Below, one piece after another: positions 1-5,437 of a stretch of 9,532 nt of DNA. The translations under genes were made by a program, and so were the position numbers. Source of the stretch: Acholeplasmataceae bacterium UBA2284 (GTDB lineage Bacteria; Bacillota_I; Bacilli_A; Acholeplasmatales; Acholeplasmataceae); the NCBI GenBank assembly GCA_002345705.1, contig DDWO01000006.1:7918-17449 (forward strand). Reading direction: 5' to 3'. Each line of letters opens with the position of its first letter. Position 1 is the stretch's first letter. Below the pieces are notes generated by a model. That model worked only from the letters and a program-made list of their open reading frames with translations. It did not search any database and was not told where the DNA came from.

Positions 1-419
1 ATCTCATCATCTGCGATTAACATATCTTTTGCCATCTTCATTGCTGAAACTGTTGTGCAGCAACGGTTTTGTACATCTATACCCCAGGCATTAAGTGCCC
101 CAATACGATCTTGGATATATAATGCTGATGTTGTTAATGGATATTCCTTCCATTCTTCAGTAACACTTAAAATCACATCAATTGATAATGGATCAACTCC
201 TGTGTTTTTTAGTGCATCAAGGGCTGCTAAAGCACCCATTTCCTGAGTTCCATCACTTTGAGTGTTCTCAGGAACTACTTTTTCTCTGATTCCAAGTTTA
301 TCGATGATTGCTTGTTCACTCCATGTGCCTTTAGTGGCTTTAGAGATTTCTCTAGCACTCATTCTTCCTTTTGGCAGATAAATTCCGGTACCTACGATAC
401 CGACATTTACTTCATTCAT
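1..419 (-). CDS. KAS III / HMG-CoA-synthase-like condensing enzyme (3' end outside window)
   Basis: The first 139 residues are visible; the gene runs off the left edge. The start ATG at 419 has AGGAG (429-433) a few bases upstream. The N-terminus (VGIVGTGIYLPKGRMSAREI, then LGIREKVV) is the usual opening of the thiolase-fold KAS III / HMG-CoA synthase superfamily. By alignment with the FabH pattern D-V-x-x-x-C, the nucleophile is Cys120 of DVQNRCCTT; Cys121 follows directly, and the usual small Gly/Phe residues after it are replaced by Thr-Thr. The VTEE segment near residue 86 lies where HMG-CoA synthases carry a catalytic Glu, so an HMG-CoA-synthase-like role cannot be excluded. The reaction would be Claisen condensation of acyl-CoA or acyl-ACP. 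It is the third gene of the thiolase-reductase operon, which suggests an acyl-CoA substrate rather than housekeeping fatty-acid initiation (inference). Superfamily is fairly sure; exact substrate is not known. Confidence 0.8.
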   Translation of the reverse strand, partial: MNEVNVGIVGTGIYLPKGRMSAREISKATKGTWSEQAIIDKLGIREKVVPENTQSDGTQEMGALAALDALKNTGVDPLSIDVILSVTEEWKEYPLTTSALYIQDRIGALNAWGIDVQNRCCTTVSAMKMAKDMLIADDE

Positions 420-456
420 CGGGCTACTCTCCTAGTCTTTGATTTTTAAATATGAT

Positions 457-1179
457 TTATAAACGCATACCACCGTTAACATTTAATGTTTGAGCAGTAA
501 TATATGATGATTCCTCTGATGCTAAGAATAATGCAGCATTCGCGATTTCTACTGGTTGACCAAGTCTACCTAGCATAGTTAGCTTAGCAAAGCTATCAAG
601 TAAATCCTGTGGGATTGTCTTTAATATATCTGTCATGATATAACCTGGAGCGATTGCGTTACATCTTACATTCGCACCTTTTCTAGCAAATTCCTTAGCC
701 CATGTCATAGTTAATCCAATGACACCAGCTTTAGTAGCTGCATAGTTTGCTTGTCCAATATTTCCATAAATTCCAACAACTGAAGAAATATTAATGATTG
801 AGCCGTAACCATTGGTTTCCATTAATGGACCAAAGAGACGAGTCATATTGAATACACCCTTTAAATTGACATCAATGACTTGATTCCATTGGTCATCTGT
901 CATTTTTCTAGTCATCGCATCTCTAGTAATTCCAGCGTTATTGACTAAAATATCAACCTTACCAAATTTAGCAACGACATCATCATAAAATGCTTGTACA
1001 CCTTGAGTGTCTGTAACATTTAAATGATATCCAAACACATTTTTAGCTGTATAGGTTAATTCACCCATATCAGCTGCAATAACTCTTGCACCTTCAGCAG
1101 CAAACATTTCAGCGATTGCTTGTCCTAAGCCCTTTGCACCACCTGTAACAATAGCGACTTTATTATCTAGTCTTCCCAT
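457..1179 (-). CDS. fabG: 3-oxoacyl-ACP/acetoacetyl-CoA reductase, FabG-type short-chain dehydrogenase
   Basis: A 240-residue classical SDR of normal length. The cofactor-binding motif TGGAKGLG is at 12-19, NNAG at 80-83, and the catalytic set is Asn105, Ser133, Tyr146 and Lys150 (YAATK), followed by the APGYIMTD segment at 177-184 and the C-terminal NVNGG motif. It would reduce 3-ketoacyl-ACP or 3-ketoacyl-CoA to the 3-hydroxy form in the cytoplasm. Asp37 closes strand beta-2 (VIAAD), the position that usually marks NAD(H) rather than NADP(H) preference in SDRs; this differs from typical biosynthetic FabG and favours a CoA-linked redox role (inference). AGGAG at 1189-1193 lies 9 nt upstream of the start and nearly abuts the thiolase stop, so translation is closely linked to the upstream gene. 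PhaB-like acetoacetyl-CoA reductase is the main alternative name. Confidence 0.9.
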   Translation of the reverse strand: MGRLDNKVAIVTGGAKGLGQAIAEMFAAEGARVIAADMGELTYTAKNVFGYHLNVTDTQGVQAFYDDVVAKFGKVDILVNNAGITRDAMTRKMTDDQWNQVIDVNLKGVFNMTRLFGPLMETNGYGSIINISSVVGIYGNIGQANYAATKAGVIGLTMTWAKEFARKGANVRCNAIAPGYIMTDILKTIPQDLLDSFAKLTMLGRLGQPVEIANAALFLASEESSYITAQTLNVNGGMRL

Positions 1180-1194
1180 TTTTAATTTCTCCTT

Positions 1195-2400
1195 TTATAG
1201 TTTCTTTAAGACGATTGCAGTACCCATACCGCCACCAATGCATAGACTTGCTAGTCCAAGATTCTTGTTTGTTTTCATCATTTGATAAAGTAGGGTAACC
1301 ATAATTCTATTTCCACTTGCTCCAACAGGATGTCCTAAGGCAATTGCTCCACCATTTAGGTTTGTTCTTGCAAGGATTTCTTCTTTAGTTAATGAATAAA
1401 GATCAGTTAACTCCTTAATTACACCTAGTGACTGTGCAGCGAATGCTTCGTTTAATTCAATTAAATCCATGTCAGCTAATGTTAGGTTAGCCATCTTTAA
1501 AGCATTTTGAATTGCAGGTGTAGGTCCTAGTCCCATAATGGAAGGATCAACTCCACCTTGTCCAATACCAATAATTTCAGCAATTGGCTTTAAATCATGC
1601 TTTTTAACATAGGATTCACTTGCTAAAACAACAAAGCTTGCTCCATCATTAATTCCTGATGCATTTCCAGCAGTAATGCTGCCGTCTTTTTTGAATGCAG
1701 GTCTTAATGTAGCTAATTTTTCTAGGCTTGTTACGCGGTTAATATATTCATCTTGATCAAAAATGGTGTCACCTTTTCTACCAGGGATGACAATTGGAAC
1801 GATTTCATCCTTAAACTTACCTGCATCTTGAGCCTTAGCTGCCTTTGCTTGAGAAAGAATCGCGAATTGATCCTGTTCTTCTCTTGTAATACCATACTTT
1901 TCAGCGATGCGTTCTGCAGTTATACCCATGTGTTGACCATCAAATGCATCTGTTAATGCATCATAAATCATGTGATCCTTCATTTGTTGATCACCCATCT
2001 TAACACCTGTACGAATCGATCCAGGAACTAAGAATGGTGCATAGCTCATTGATTCAACACCACCAGCAATCACTAGTTGATGCATACCAATTGCTAAGTT
2101 TGTATAGGCATTCATCACTGATTTCATACCACTACCACACGCCATGCTGACTGCATAGGCTGGAATAGATACAGGGACTCCACTGAATATAGAAACCTGT
2201 CTACCAATACCTTGACCAAGTCCAGCAGGAAGAATGTTACCAACTAAGACTTCATCAATGTCTGATACATTAATTTTTGTTTCTGTAATTAAAGACTTTA
2301 CTACCTGTGAAGCGAATTGTGCAGGATGCAGAGGAGCGAGCGTACCCATAAAAGACCCAATTGCACTGCGTTTACCACCTAAGATATAAACCTTTTCCAT
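1195..2400 (-). CDS. acetyl-CoA C-acetyltransferase (thiolase)
   Basis: A 401-residue thiolase, close to the usual 390-400. The nucleophilic Cys88 lies in SMACGSGMKS, GNASGINDGA is at 245-254, NEAF at 317-320, the catalytic His357 in GHPVGASG and the acid/base Cys387 in CIGGGMG, so all catalytic elements are intact. It condenses two acetyl-CoA to acetoacetyl-CoA, or cleaves 3-ketoacyl-CoA in reverse, in the cytoplasm. The start at 2400 has GGAG (2409-2412) 8 nt upstream. As first gene of the operon, 15 nt before the reductase, it supplies the 3-ketoacyl-CoA that the reductase could use. A promoter, a TetR-type operator and a cre-like site lie in its leader. Biosynthetic versus degradative direction cannot be told from sequence. 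Confidence 0.95.
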   Translation of the reverse strand: MEKVYILGGKRSAIGSFMGTLAPLHPAQFASQVVKSLITETKINVSDIDEVLVGNILPAGLGQGIGRQVSIFSGVPVSIPAYAVSMACGSGMKSVMNAYTNLAIGMHQLVIAGGVESMSYAPFLVPGSIRTGVKMGDQQMKDHMIYDALTDAFDGQHMGITAERIAEKYGITREEQDQFAILSQAKAAKAQDAGKFKDEIVPIVIPGRKGDTIFDQDEYINRVTSLEKLATLRPAFKKDGSITAGNASGINDGASFVVLASESYVKKHDLKPIAEIIGIGQGGVDPSIMGLGPTPAIQNALKMANLTLADMDLIELNEAFAAQSLGVIKELTDLYSLTKEEILARTNLNGGAIALGHPVGASGNRIMVTLLYQMMKTNKNLGLASLCIGGGMGTAIVLKKL

Positions 2401-2417
2401 TTTTTAATCTCCATTTC

Positions 2418-2431
2418 TAAAAGCGTTTACA
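2418..2431 (-). promoter_or_regulatory. cre-like catabolite repression site in thiolase leader
   Basis: The minus strand reads TGTAAACGCTTTTA, matching 13 of 14 positions of the Bacillus-type cre consensus TGWAANCGNTNWCA; only the penultimate C is replaced by T. It sits between the predicted transcription start (about 2543) and the thiolase ribosome binding site, a place where CcpA can act as a roadblock. A weaker match, TGTAAGCGCATAAC, lies on the minus strand at 2607-2620, upstream of the promoter. Whether this organism has CcpA cannot be seen here, and AT-rich DNA gives some chance matches. Confidence 0.4.
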
Positions 2432-2523
2432 ATTTCGTTATAAAAAAGATATTACATAGCAAAAAAAATAATAAAATCCCTTTGTTAAGGTAAATAGTGC
2501 TATATAATCTTAATTTCCTAATG

Positions 2524-2537
2524 TGAATAGATATTCA
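2524..2537. promoter_or_regulatory. Probable TetR-family operator A (inverted repeat TGAATA-GA-TATTCA)
   Basis: A perfect 14-bp inverted repeat, with half-sites TGAATA and TATTCA around GA. It lies 12 nt downstream of the putative -10 of the thiolase promoter, so a bound protein would cover the start region. A near-copy, TGAATAAATGTTCA, lies at 2793-2806, and both are followed by AT on the plus strand. The TetR gene transcribed away from this region is the obvious candidate binder; the TGAAT/ATTCA ends recall Bacillus FadR operators (known family fact), which would fit an acyl-CoA-responsive repressor (inference). Confidence 0.6.
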
Positions 2538-2549
2538 TATTACGCCTTT

Positions 2550-2578
2550 ATATTATCATATACGATATGCTTTGTCAA
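2550..2578 (-). promoter_or_regulatory. Promoter of the thiolase operon
   Basis: On the minus strand a perfect -35 TTGACA (2578-2573) is followed after 17 nt by TAATAT (2555-2550), 4 of 6 matches to TATAAT. An alternative -10, GATAAT (2557-2552), has 5 matches but a 15-nt spacer. The start would be near 2543, giving a leader of about 140 nt that contains operator A and the cre-like site. Confidence 0.55.
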
Positions 2579-2621
2579 TTGATTCTAATGCTTTTGTAAT
2601 GAAAATGTTATGCGCTTACAA

Positions 2622-2647
2622 AAAAAAGCGAGGAGAGTCGCTTTTTT
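2622..2647. terminator. Terminator-like hairpin inside the divergent intergenic region
   Basis: Arms AAAAAAGCGA (2622-2631) and TCGCTTTTTT (2638-2647) pair perfectly around the 6-nt loop GGAGAG. The core is four pairs GCGA/TCGC, flanked by A and T runs, so it has a U tract on both strands. No annotated gene ends here; the best explanation is termination of a short leftward transcript from the promoter at 2817-2845, or insulation between two divergent promoters. Confidence 0.55.
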
Positions 2648-2792
2648 CTATTCTATAAACATTTCATATTCTTTTCAAAAGGCATTTTAGGGAGTAAAAT
2701 GTGATGAAAAGTTGAACCAGTTTGAGCATTTTACAGATCAAAGCGCTAGTTCAATTTAAGAACCATTAGAAAAAGAAGGAAAATTAAGAATA

Positions 2793-2806
2793 TGAATAAA
2801 TGTTCA
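2793..2806. promoter_or_regulatory. Probable TetR-family operator B (inverted repeat TGAATA-AA-TGTTCA)
   Basis: The half-sites TGAATA and TGTTCA pair at 5 of 6 positions, and 12 of 14 bases match operator A. It lies 10 nt downstream of the -10 of a leftward promoter (2817-2845), the same arrangement as operator A with the thiolase promoter. It is 32 nt upstream of the predicted tetR -35, so it could also affect tetR expression. Confidence 0.55.
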
Positions 2807-2816
2807 TGTTAATTAT

Positions 2817-2845
2817 ATTTTAATCTACTTCTCTTGCCTTGTCAA
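2817..2845 (-). promoter_or_regulatory. Second leftward promoter, no gene downstream
   Basis: On the minus strand, TTGACA (2845-2840) and TAAAAT (2822-2817, 5 of 6 matches) are separated by exactly 17 nt. A perfect TATAAT also occurs at 2817-2812 but at poor spacing (22 nt). Operator B follows 10 nt downstream. No coding gene follows before the hairpin at 2622-2647. The -35 overlaps, on the opposite strand, the -35 proposed for tetR. Confidence 0.45.
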
Positions 2846-2867
2846 TAGGCATTCAATTTTTTTTAAT
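2839..2867 (+). promoter_or_regulatory. Candidate tetR promoter
   Basis: TTGTCA (2839-2844) and TTTAAT (2862-2867) each match consensus at 5 of 6 positions with a 17-nt spacer, giving a start near 2874 and a leader of about 38 nt. A weaker pair, TTGTTT (2867-2872) with TACACT (2890-2895), would start almost at the ribosome binding site. The long T runs here make exact assignment uncertain. Confidence 0.45.
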
Positions 2868-2911
2868 TGTTTTTTTATTTTTTTTAGTATACACTTATAT
2901 TAGGTGATACA

Positions 2912-3523
2912 ATGGATCAAGTCAAATACCGTCTACCCAAACGTAAGGATGGACAAAAAACGTTCGATCATATTATAGAGACTGCGAAAAAGCTTTTTTC
3001 TAAAAATGGATATCAAGCAACCTCTATTAATGAAATCATTGATAAAGCAGGTATAGCAACAGGGACTTTTTATCTTTATTTTGATGATAAGTTTGCTCTA
3101 TATTCCTATTTACTCGCGAAATATAGAAAATCTATTCGAAAAGCTATTTCTGAAGGCATACATGATGCGCACACAAGATATGAAAAGGAAAGATTAGGTT
3201 TACGCTCATTTTTGAAGTTTGCGTGGCAGGATCCTCTAGCTTATCGAATTATTTGGGAATCAATGTTTGCAGATAAAGAGTTATTTAGAGAATATTATGA
3301 AACATTTAGCCACGACTATGTTAGACAGTTGAATGCAGCTGTTGGCCATGGTGAGGTTAGAGATGATGTGGATTTAGAGACCTTATCTTACATGCTCATG
3401 GGTATATCAAACTTCGTAGGCTTACAGGTACTCTTTAGAGAGACATTGACAGAGCTGGATTTAGATCGAATTACAGATAATGTTATGAAGGTATTGAAAT
3501 CAGGCATGTTTAACGAAAAATAA
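2912..3523 (+). CDS. TetR/AcrR family transcriptional regulator
   Basis: A 203-residue protein of normal TetR length. The N-terminal DNA-binding domain spans about residues 15-62: helix 1 ITETAKKLF-like (IIETAKKLFSKNGY, 21-34), then ATSINEIIDKAGIATGTFYLYF (36-57), whose recognition helix is around 48-56. The remaining ~140 residues are the variable ligand-binding and dimer domain, with no recognisable ligand signature. The ribosome binding site AGGTGA (2902-2907) is 4 nt before the ATG. It is divergent from the thiolase operon, and two matching inverted repeats lie in the shared intergenic region, so it probably represses that operon and responds to an acyl-CoA or fatty acid (inference from context, as in FadR-type TetR proteins). 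Transcription ends at the hairpin that begins within its stop codon. Confidence 0.93.
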   Translation: MDQVKYRLPKRKDGQKTFDHIIETAKKLFSKNGYQATSINEIIDKAGIATGTFYLYFDDKFALYSYLLAKYRKSIRKAISEGIHDAHTRYEKERLGLRSFLKFAWQDPLAYRIIWESMFADKELFREYYETFSHDYVRQLNAAVGHGEVRDDVDLETLSYMLMGISNFVGLQVLFRETLTELDLDRITDNVMKVLKSGMFNEK

Positions 3524-3545
3524 AAAGCTCACTGAGCTTTTTTTT
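3522..3545. terminator. Bidirectional terminator between tetR and the membrane protein gene
   Basis: Arms AAAAAGCTC (3522-3530) and GAGCTTTTT (3534-3542) enclose the loop ACT, with T's continuing to 3545. The A run on the left gives a U tract on the minus strand as well, so it can end both tetR (plus) and the convergent membrane protein gene (minus, stop at 3565). The hairpin starts inside the tetR TAA codon. Confidence 0.85.
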
Positions 3546-3564
3546 ATTTGTGCTATTAATATTA

Positions 3565-4164
3565 TTAATAAGTAGTTTGTTCTTTGTTTAGATGCTCTAG
3601 AATAAACAGTGTAAAAACGATAGTAAATGAAGTACTTAGGATAAAGTTTCCAAAAACATTTCTAAGAATAAATTGAACTAAATCTTGACCAAACATGTAT
3701 CCCATGTTCATAACTAAATTGATAAAAAATAGAAATATTAATGGAATAACAAAGGATCCTGCAAGAATTGCATGCTTGATCTTGTATTTAAAGTTTGGTA
3801 GCAGCAAGATGATATAGGTGATATATGCAACGATTGAGATGATTCTAGATGAAATATATTGAAAAATAAAAATTGAAGGATAAGTAAACCCTGTCGGATT
3901 CCTAACAAATTCAATAAGTGGAAGTATAAGACCTGCTACAAAATATAATAGTGGCAAAATCGCTAAAAAGCGGTACTGATTCGGTACAAATATCAATATA
4001 GCTAAGAATGAAAGCTGGATCACGAATGGAAAGATTAGATTTCCAAGTATTGGCATATTCGAAAGTTCTAGCAAATAAATGATATTTGAGATGCGAGCAA
4101 TTAAAAATAAAACAGTTACTACGACCATCAAAATTCTAAAAATCGACCATTTGTTTTCAATCAT
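3565..4164 (-). CDS. Hypothetical six-helix integral membrane protein
   Basis: I do not recognise a family. The 199 residues are mostly hydrophobic, with probable membrane segments at about 9-32, 42-60, 66-85, 98-123, 131-154 and 170-190. Loops are short; basic residues cluster at 125-131 (FKYKIKH), suggesting that this loop is cytoplasmic. The N-terminus is MIENKW and the C-terminal tail (HLNKEQTTY) is short and polar. No catalytic or metal-binding motif is visible. The start at 4164 is supported by GGGGAG (4175-4180) 10 nt upstream and by a strong promoter of its own, so it is a single-gene unit, read convergently with tetR and ending at their shared terminator. Confidence 0.8.
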   Translation of the reverse strand: MIENKWSIFRILMVVVTVLFLIARISNIIYLLELSNMPILGNLIFPFVIQLSFLAILIFVPNQYRFLAILPLLYFVAGLILPLIEFVRNPTGFTYPSIFIFQYISSRIISIVAYITYIILLLPNFKYKIKHAILAGSFVIPLIFLFFINLVMNMGYMFGQDLVQFILRNVFGNFILSTSFTIVFTLFILEHLNKEQTTY

Positions 4165-4203
4165 TTTATTATTTCTCCCCTATGTGATTGACTCGTTAAA
4201 ACT

Positions 4204-4232
4204 ATTATAAGTTAAATGATGATTTCCGTCAA
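4204..4232 (-). promoter_or_regulatory. Strong promoter of the membrane protein gene
   Basis: On the minus strand, TTGACG (4232-4227, 5 of 6) and a perfect TATAAT (4209-4204) are separated by 17 nt, close to the ideal sigma-A promoter. It lies directly beyond the terminator of the DUF2892 gene, so the two genes are separate units. The predicted start near 4197 leaves a leader of about 30 nt. Confidence 0.75.
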
Positions 4233-4233
4233 T

Positions 4234-4254
4234 AAAAAAAAGACCCTAAGGTCT
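4234..4254 (-). terminator. Terminator after the DUF2892 gene
   Basis: Reading the minus strand, AGACC (4254-4250), loop TTAG, GGTCT (4245-4241) is followed by a run of seven T's (4240-4234). The hairpin overlaps the TAG stop of the gene at 4253-4255, a compact arrangement seen again at 5458-5476. Confidence 0.85.
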
Positions 4255-4474
4255 ATTCTTCATCTTCATCACTAAATTCACTATAGTCAATCTTACAGGT
4301 ATTTATTCCAAATAGTTTATAGAGCCCACAAAAACTAAAATATGCAGTAAACATCATCACAACCGCACCAATAAAGAACCAATAGCTTACCGTAAACGTT
4401 AAAACTAGAAAAATCAGTGCGAGTACATATCGAATCAGTTGATCAATTTTTCCAACATTCTTTTTTACCTTCAT
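4253..4474 (-). CDS. DUF2892 (YgaP-like transmembrane domain) small membrane protein
   Basis: A 73-residue protein from the preferred start. It begins MKVKKNVGKIDQLIRYVLA, the typical opening of DUF2892 proteins, has two membrane helices (about residues 15-31 and 32-48) and ends with FCGLYKLFGINTCK, the family's FCPLYxLxGINTC motif with Pro replaced by Gly; both Cys are kept. An acidic tail (SDEDEE) follows. Function in this family is unknown; in YgaP this domain anchors a rhodanese. An ATG six bases upstream (4480) is also in frame, but GAGGTGA at 4481-4487 would touch that codon directly, whereas it stands 6 nt from the ATG at 4474. It may be co-transcribed with the tsf-like gene upstream, because no good terminator lies between them. 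Confidence 0.85.
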   Translation of the reverse strand: MKVKKNVGKIDQLIRYVLALIFLVLTFTVSYWFFIGAVVMMFTAYFSFCGLYKLFGINTCKIDYSEFSDEDEE

Positions 4475-4480
4475 TCTCAT

Positions 4481-4487
4481 TCACCTC
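4481..4487 (-). promoter_or_regulatory. Ribosome binding site deciding the DUF2892 start
   Basis: GAGGTGA on the minus strand is immediately adjacent to the ATG at 4480 and 6 nt from the second in-frame ATG at 4474. The spacing supports the downstream start. Confidence 0.7.
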
Positions 4488-4495
4488 ATATTTTT

Positions 4496-4525
4496 ATTAT
4501 ATACTTAAGATTTTATATTTTCTAA
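4496..4525 (-). promoter_or_regulatory. Weak candidate promoter of the DUF2892 gene
   Basis: A perfect TATAAT (4501-4496) on the minus strand is preceded after 18 nt by TTAGAA (4525-4520), only 4 of 6 matches. The start would lie just 2 nt before the ribosome binding site. In such AT-rich DNA this could be chance, with the gene instead read through from the tsf-like gene. Confidence 0.3.
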
Positions 4526-4533
4526 AGCTTTGC

Positions 4534-5385
4534 TTAATAGACAGGTGTTACTGTAATCTTTGACCCATCACATGGAATATCTAATCTACAGCTGAGCTTA
4601 CTATCAATACCTTGACCAAGCTCAAATCTAAAGAAATCTACAATTTCTACATCATGATATTCAAGTAGCTCATATACCTTTTGACCTGGATTTTTAATAA
4701 AATCCTGAGAGGTTAAGGAAATCTCTTCAAGATGCTTATGGAATAGGTTTTCATCAAAGGATTGATGATCCTTTTCATACATAAATCGTTCATAATTCAT
4801 CGTATCGATATCTATATATTTCGTATCTAAATAGCTTGGTGCATTCGCTGCAACCTGCATCGCTAAATCCCTTGCTAGATCCTTTAAATCCTTCGTTAAA
4901 ATCACGAGTGTAACCACTTTTCCTCCTAAATGGATATAAGAGCCGAATCCATAGGAATCATCCTTTAAAACCCGATAAAAACGTCTTAAATAGGCGTTTT
5001 CTTTAATGATGGATGAGGTTTGTTTAATCATCTCATCAATCGTTACTCCTTGAATCTTTATCTTTTTCGCATCGACTGGATTGGTAGCATCTGATTCAAT
5101 CATCGGCTTAGCAAGCTTTTGAACTAAATCAATAAAGGATGGATTTTTCGCTACGAAATCTGTTTCTGCATTGATTTCATATAAAATTGCCTCATTGCCT
5201 TCTATATAAACATTGCATAAGCCCTTGGATGCTACTCTTTTATTTCCATCGTGAGATAAAAATGAGTTTTTTAATATTTCTAGAGCTTGATCATAGTCGT
5301 TATTTGCATCGCTTAATGCCTTTTTGCATTCTAAAATACCGGCCTTTGTTTCTTCTCTTAATTTTTTTATTAAATCTAATGTCAT
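4534..5385 (-). CDS. tsf: Elongation factor Ts (divergent)
   Basis: A 283-residue EF-Ts, a normal length, which exchanges GDP for GTP on EF-Tu in the cytoplasm. The N-terminal UBA-like domain (LIKKLREETKAGILECKKALSDANND, 5-30) is followed by the EF-Tu-contacting TDFVAKN at 75-81 (usually TDFVARN), then HLGGKVVTLV at 152-161, AMQVAANAPSYL at 175-186 and VEIVDFFRFELGQGID at 246-261. The normally well-conserved stretch after the UBA domain, rich in Lys/Ala (KAxKKAxRxAxEG), is replaced here by NSFLSHDGNKRVASKG, so the protein is divergent. The usual partner rpsB is absent on both sides, which hints at a second copy or a moved gene. AGGAGG (5392-5397) stands 6 nt before the start. The gene lies between terminator-bounded units and may be read together with DUF2892. 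Confidence 0.88.
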   Translation of the reverse strand: MTLDLIKKLREETKAGILECKKALSDANNDYDQALEILKNSFLSHDGNKRVASKGLCNVYIEGNEAILYEINAETDFVAKNPSFIDLVQKLAKPMIESDATNPVDAKKIKIQGVTIDEMIKQTSSIIKENAYLRRFYRVLKDDSYGFGSYIHLGGKVVTLVILTKDLKDLARDLAMQVAANAPSYLDTKYIDIDTMNYERFMYEKDHQSFDENLFHKHLEEISLTSQDFIKNPGQKVYELLEYHDVEIVDFFRFELGQGIDSKLSCRLDIPCDGSKITVTPVY

Positions 5386-5401
5386 ATAAATCCTCCTGAC
5401 C

Positions 5402-5425
5402 TATCTCATTATACATGATGAGATA
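5402..5425. repeat. 24-bp inverted repeat upstream of tsf
   Basis: Eleven-base arms (TATCTCATTAT and ATGATGAGATA on the plus strand) surround a central AC, with one mismatched pair. It ends 4 nt upstream of the strong ribosome binding site and contains a TATAAT (minus strand, 5413-5408) that could be the -10. It may be an operator over the promoter or an RNA hairpin (8-bp stem) in the leader; it lacks a T tract, so it is not an ordinary terminator. Confidence 0.5.
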
Positions 5426-5437
5426 TCATAATACTTA

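Larger units (their letters stand above)
2401..2911. other. 511-nt divergent regulatory region between thiolase operon and tetR
   Basis: No convincing protein gene is visible on either strand. From left to right it holds the thiolase ribosome binding site, a cre-like site (2418-2431), inverted repeat A (2524-2537), the leftward thiolase promoter (2550-2578), a hairpin with oligo-A and oligo-T flanks (2622-2647), inverted repeat B (2793-2806), a second leftward promoter (2817-2845) overlapping the rightward tetR promoter (2839-2867), and the tetR ribosome binding site (2902-2907). Repeats A and B lie 48 and 46 nt, measured start to start, from a shared TTGTCAAT (2572 and 2839), so the region looks like two copies of one promoter-operator module. 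The stretch 2650-2790 has no assignable function. Confidence 0.6.

Noticed and set aside
55..449. Two 63-codon plus-strand open frames
   Set aside because: They lie opposite the KAS III-like gene, which has clear family motifs and a ribosome binding site; they resemble no protein and are antisense shadows.
1753..1956. 67-codon plus-strand open frame
   Set aside because: Fully antisense to the thiolase gene, with no ribosome binding site or recognisable motif.
2205..2220. 16-bp sequence CAATACCTTGACCAAG repeated at 4605-4620
   Set aside because: Both copies lie in coding sequence and encode the same short peptide LGQGI (in thiolase and in EF-Ts) in conserved family motifs; coincidence rather than a repeat element.
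2479..2490. Small hairpin CCTT-TGTT-AAGG followed by a T-rich run on the minus strand (possible attenuator)
   Set aside because: The stem is only 4 bp, too weak to call a terminator or attenuator.
2482..2508. Possible rightward promoter TTGTTA-N15-TATAAT in the thiolase leader
   Set aside because: The spacer is short, the -35 poor, and TATAAT is common in such AT-rich DNA. A transcript from here to the hairpin at 2647 is possible but less well supported than the leftward one.
2664..2729. 21-codon minus-strand open frame, and a 6-codon plus-strand frame at 2793-2813
   Set aside because: The minus-strand frame lacks a ribosome binding site. The plus-strand frame follows AAGAAGGA but is tiny and coincides with operator B. 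Neither is supported as a gene.
4514..4536. Terminator after tsf
   Set aside because: The only fold near the stop (AAGC-AAA-GCTT) has four pairs and no T tract behind it, so read-through into the DUF2892 gene is more likely.
5187..5399. 70-codon plus-strand open frame
   Set aside because: Antisense to tsf; composition reflects the opposite strand. The similar open frames at 5530-5739, 8796-9074 and 9231-9482 are rejected for the same reason.
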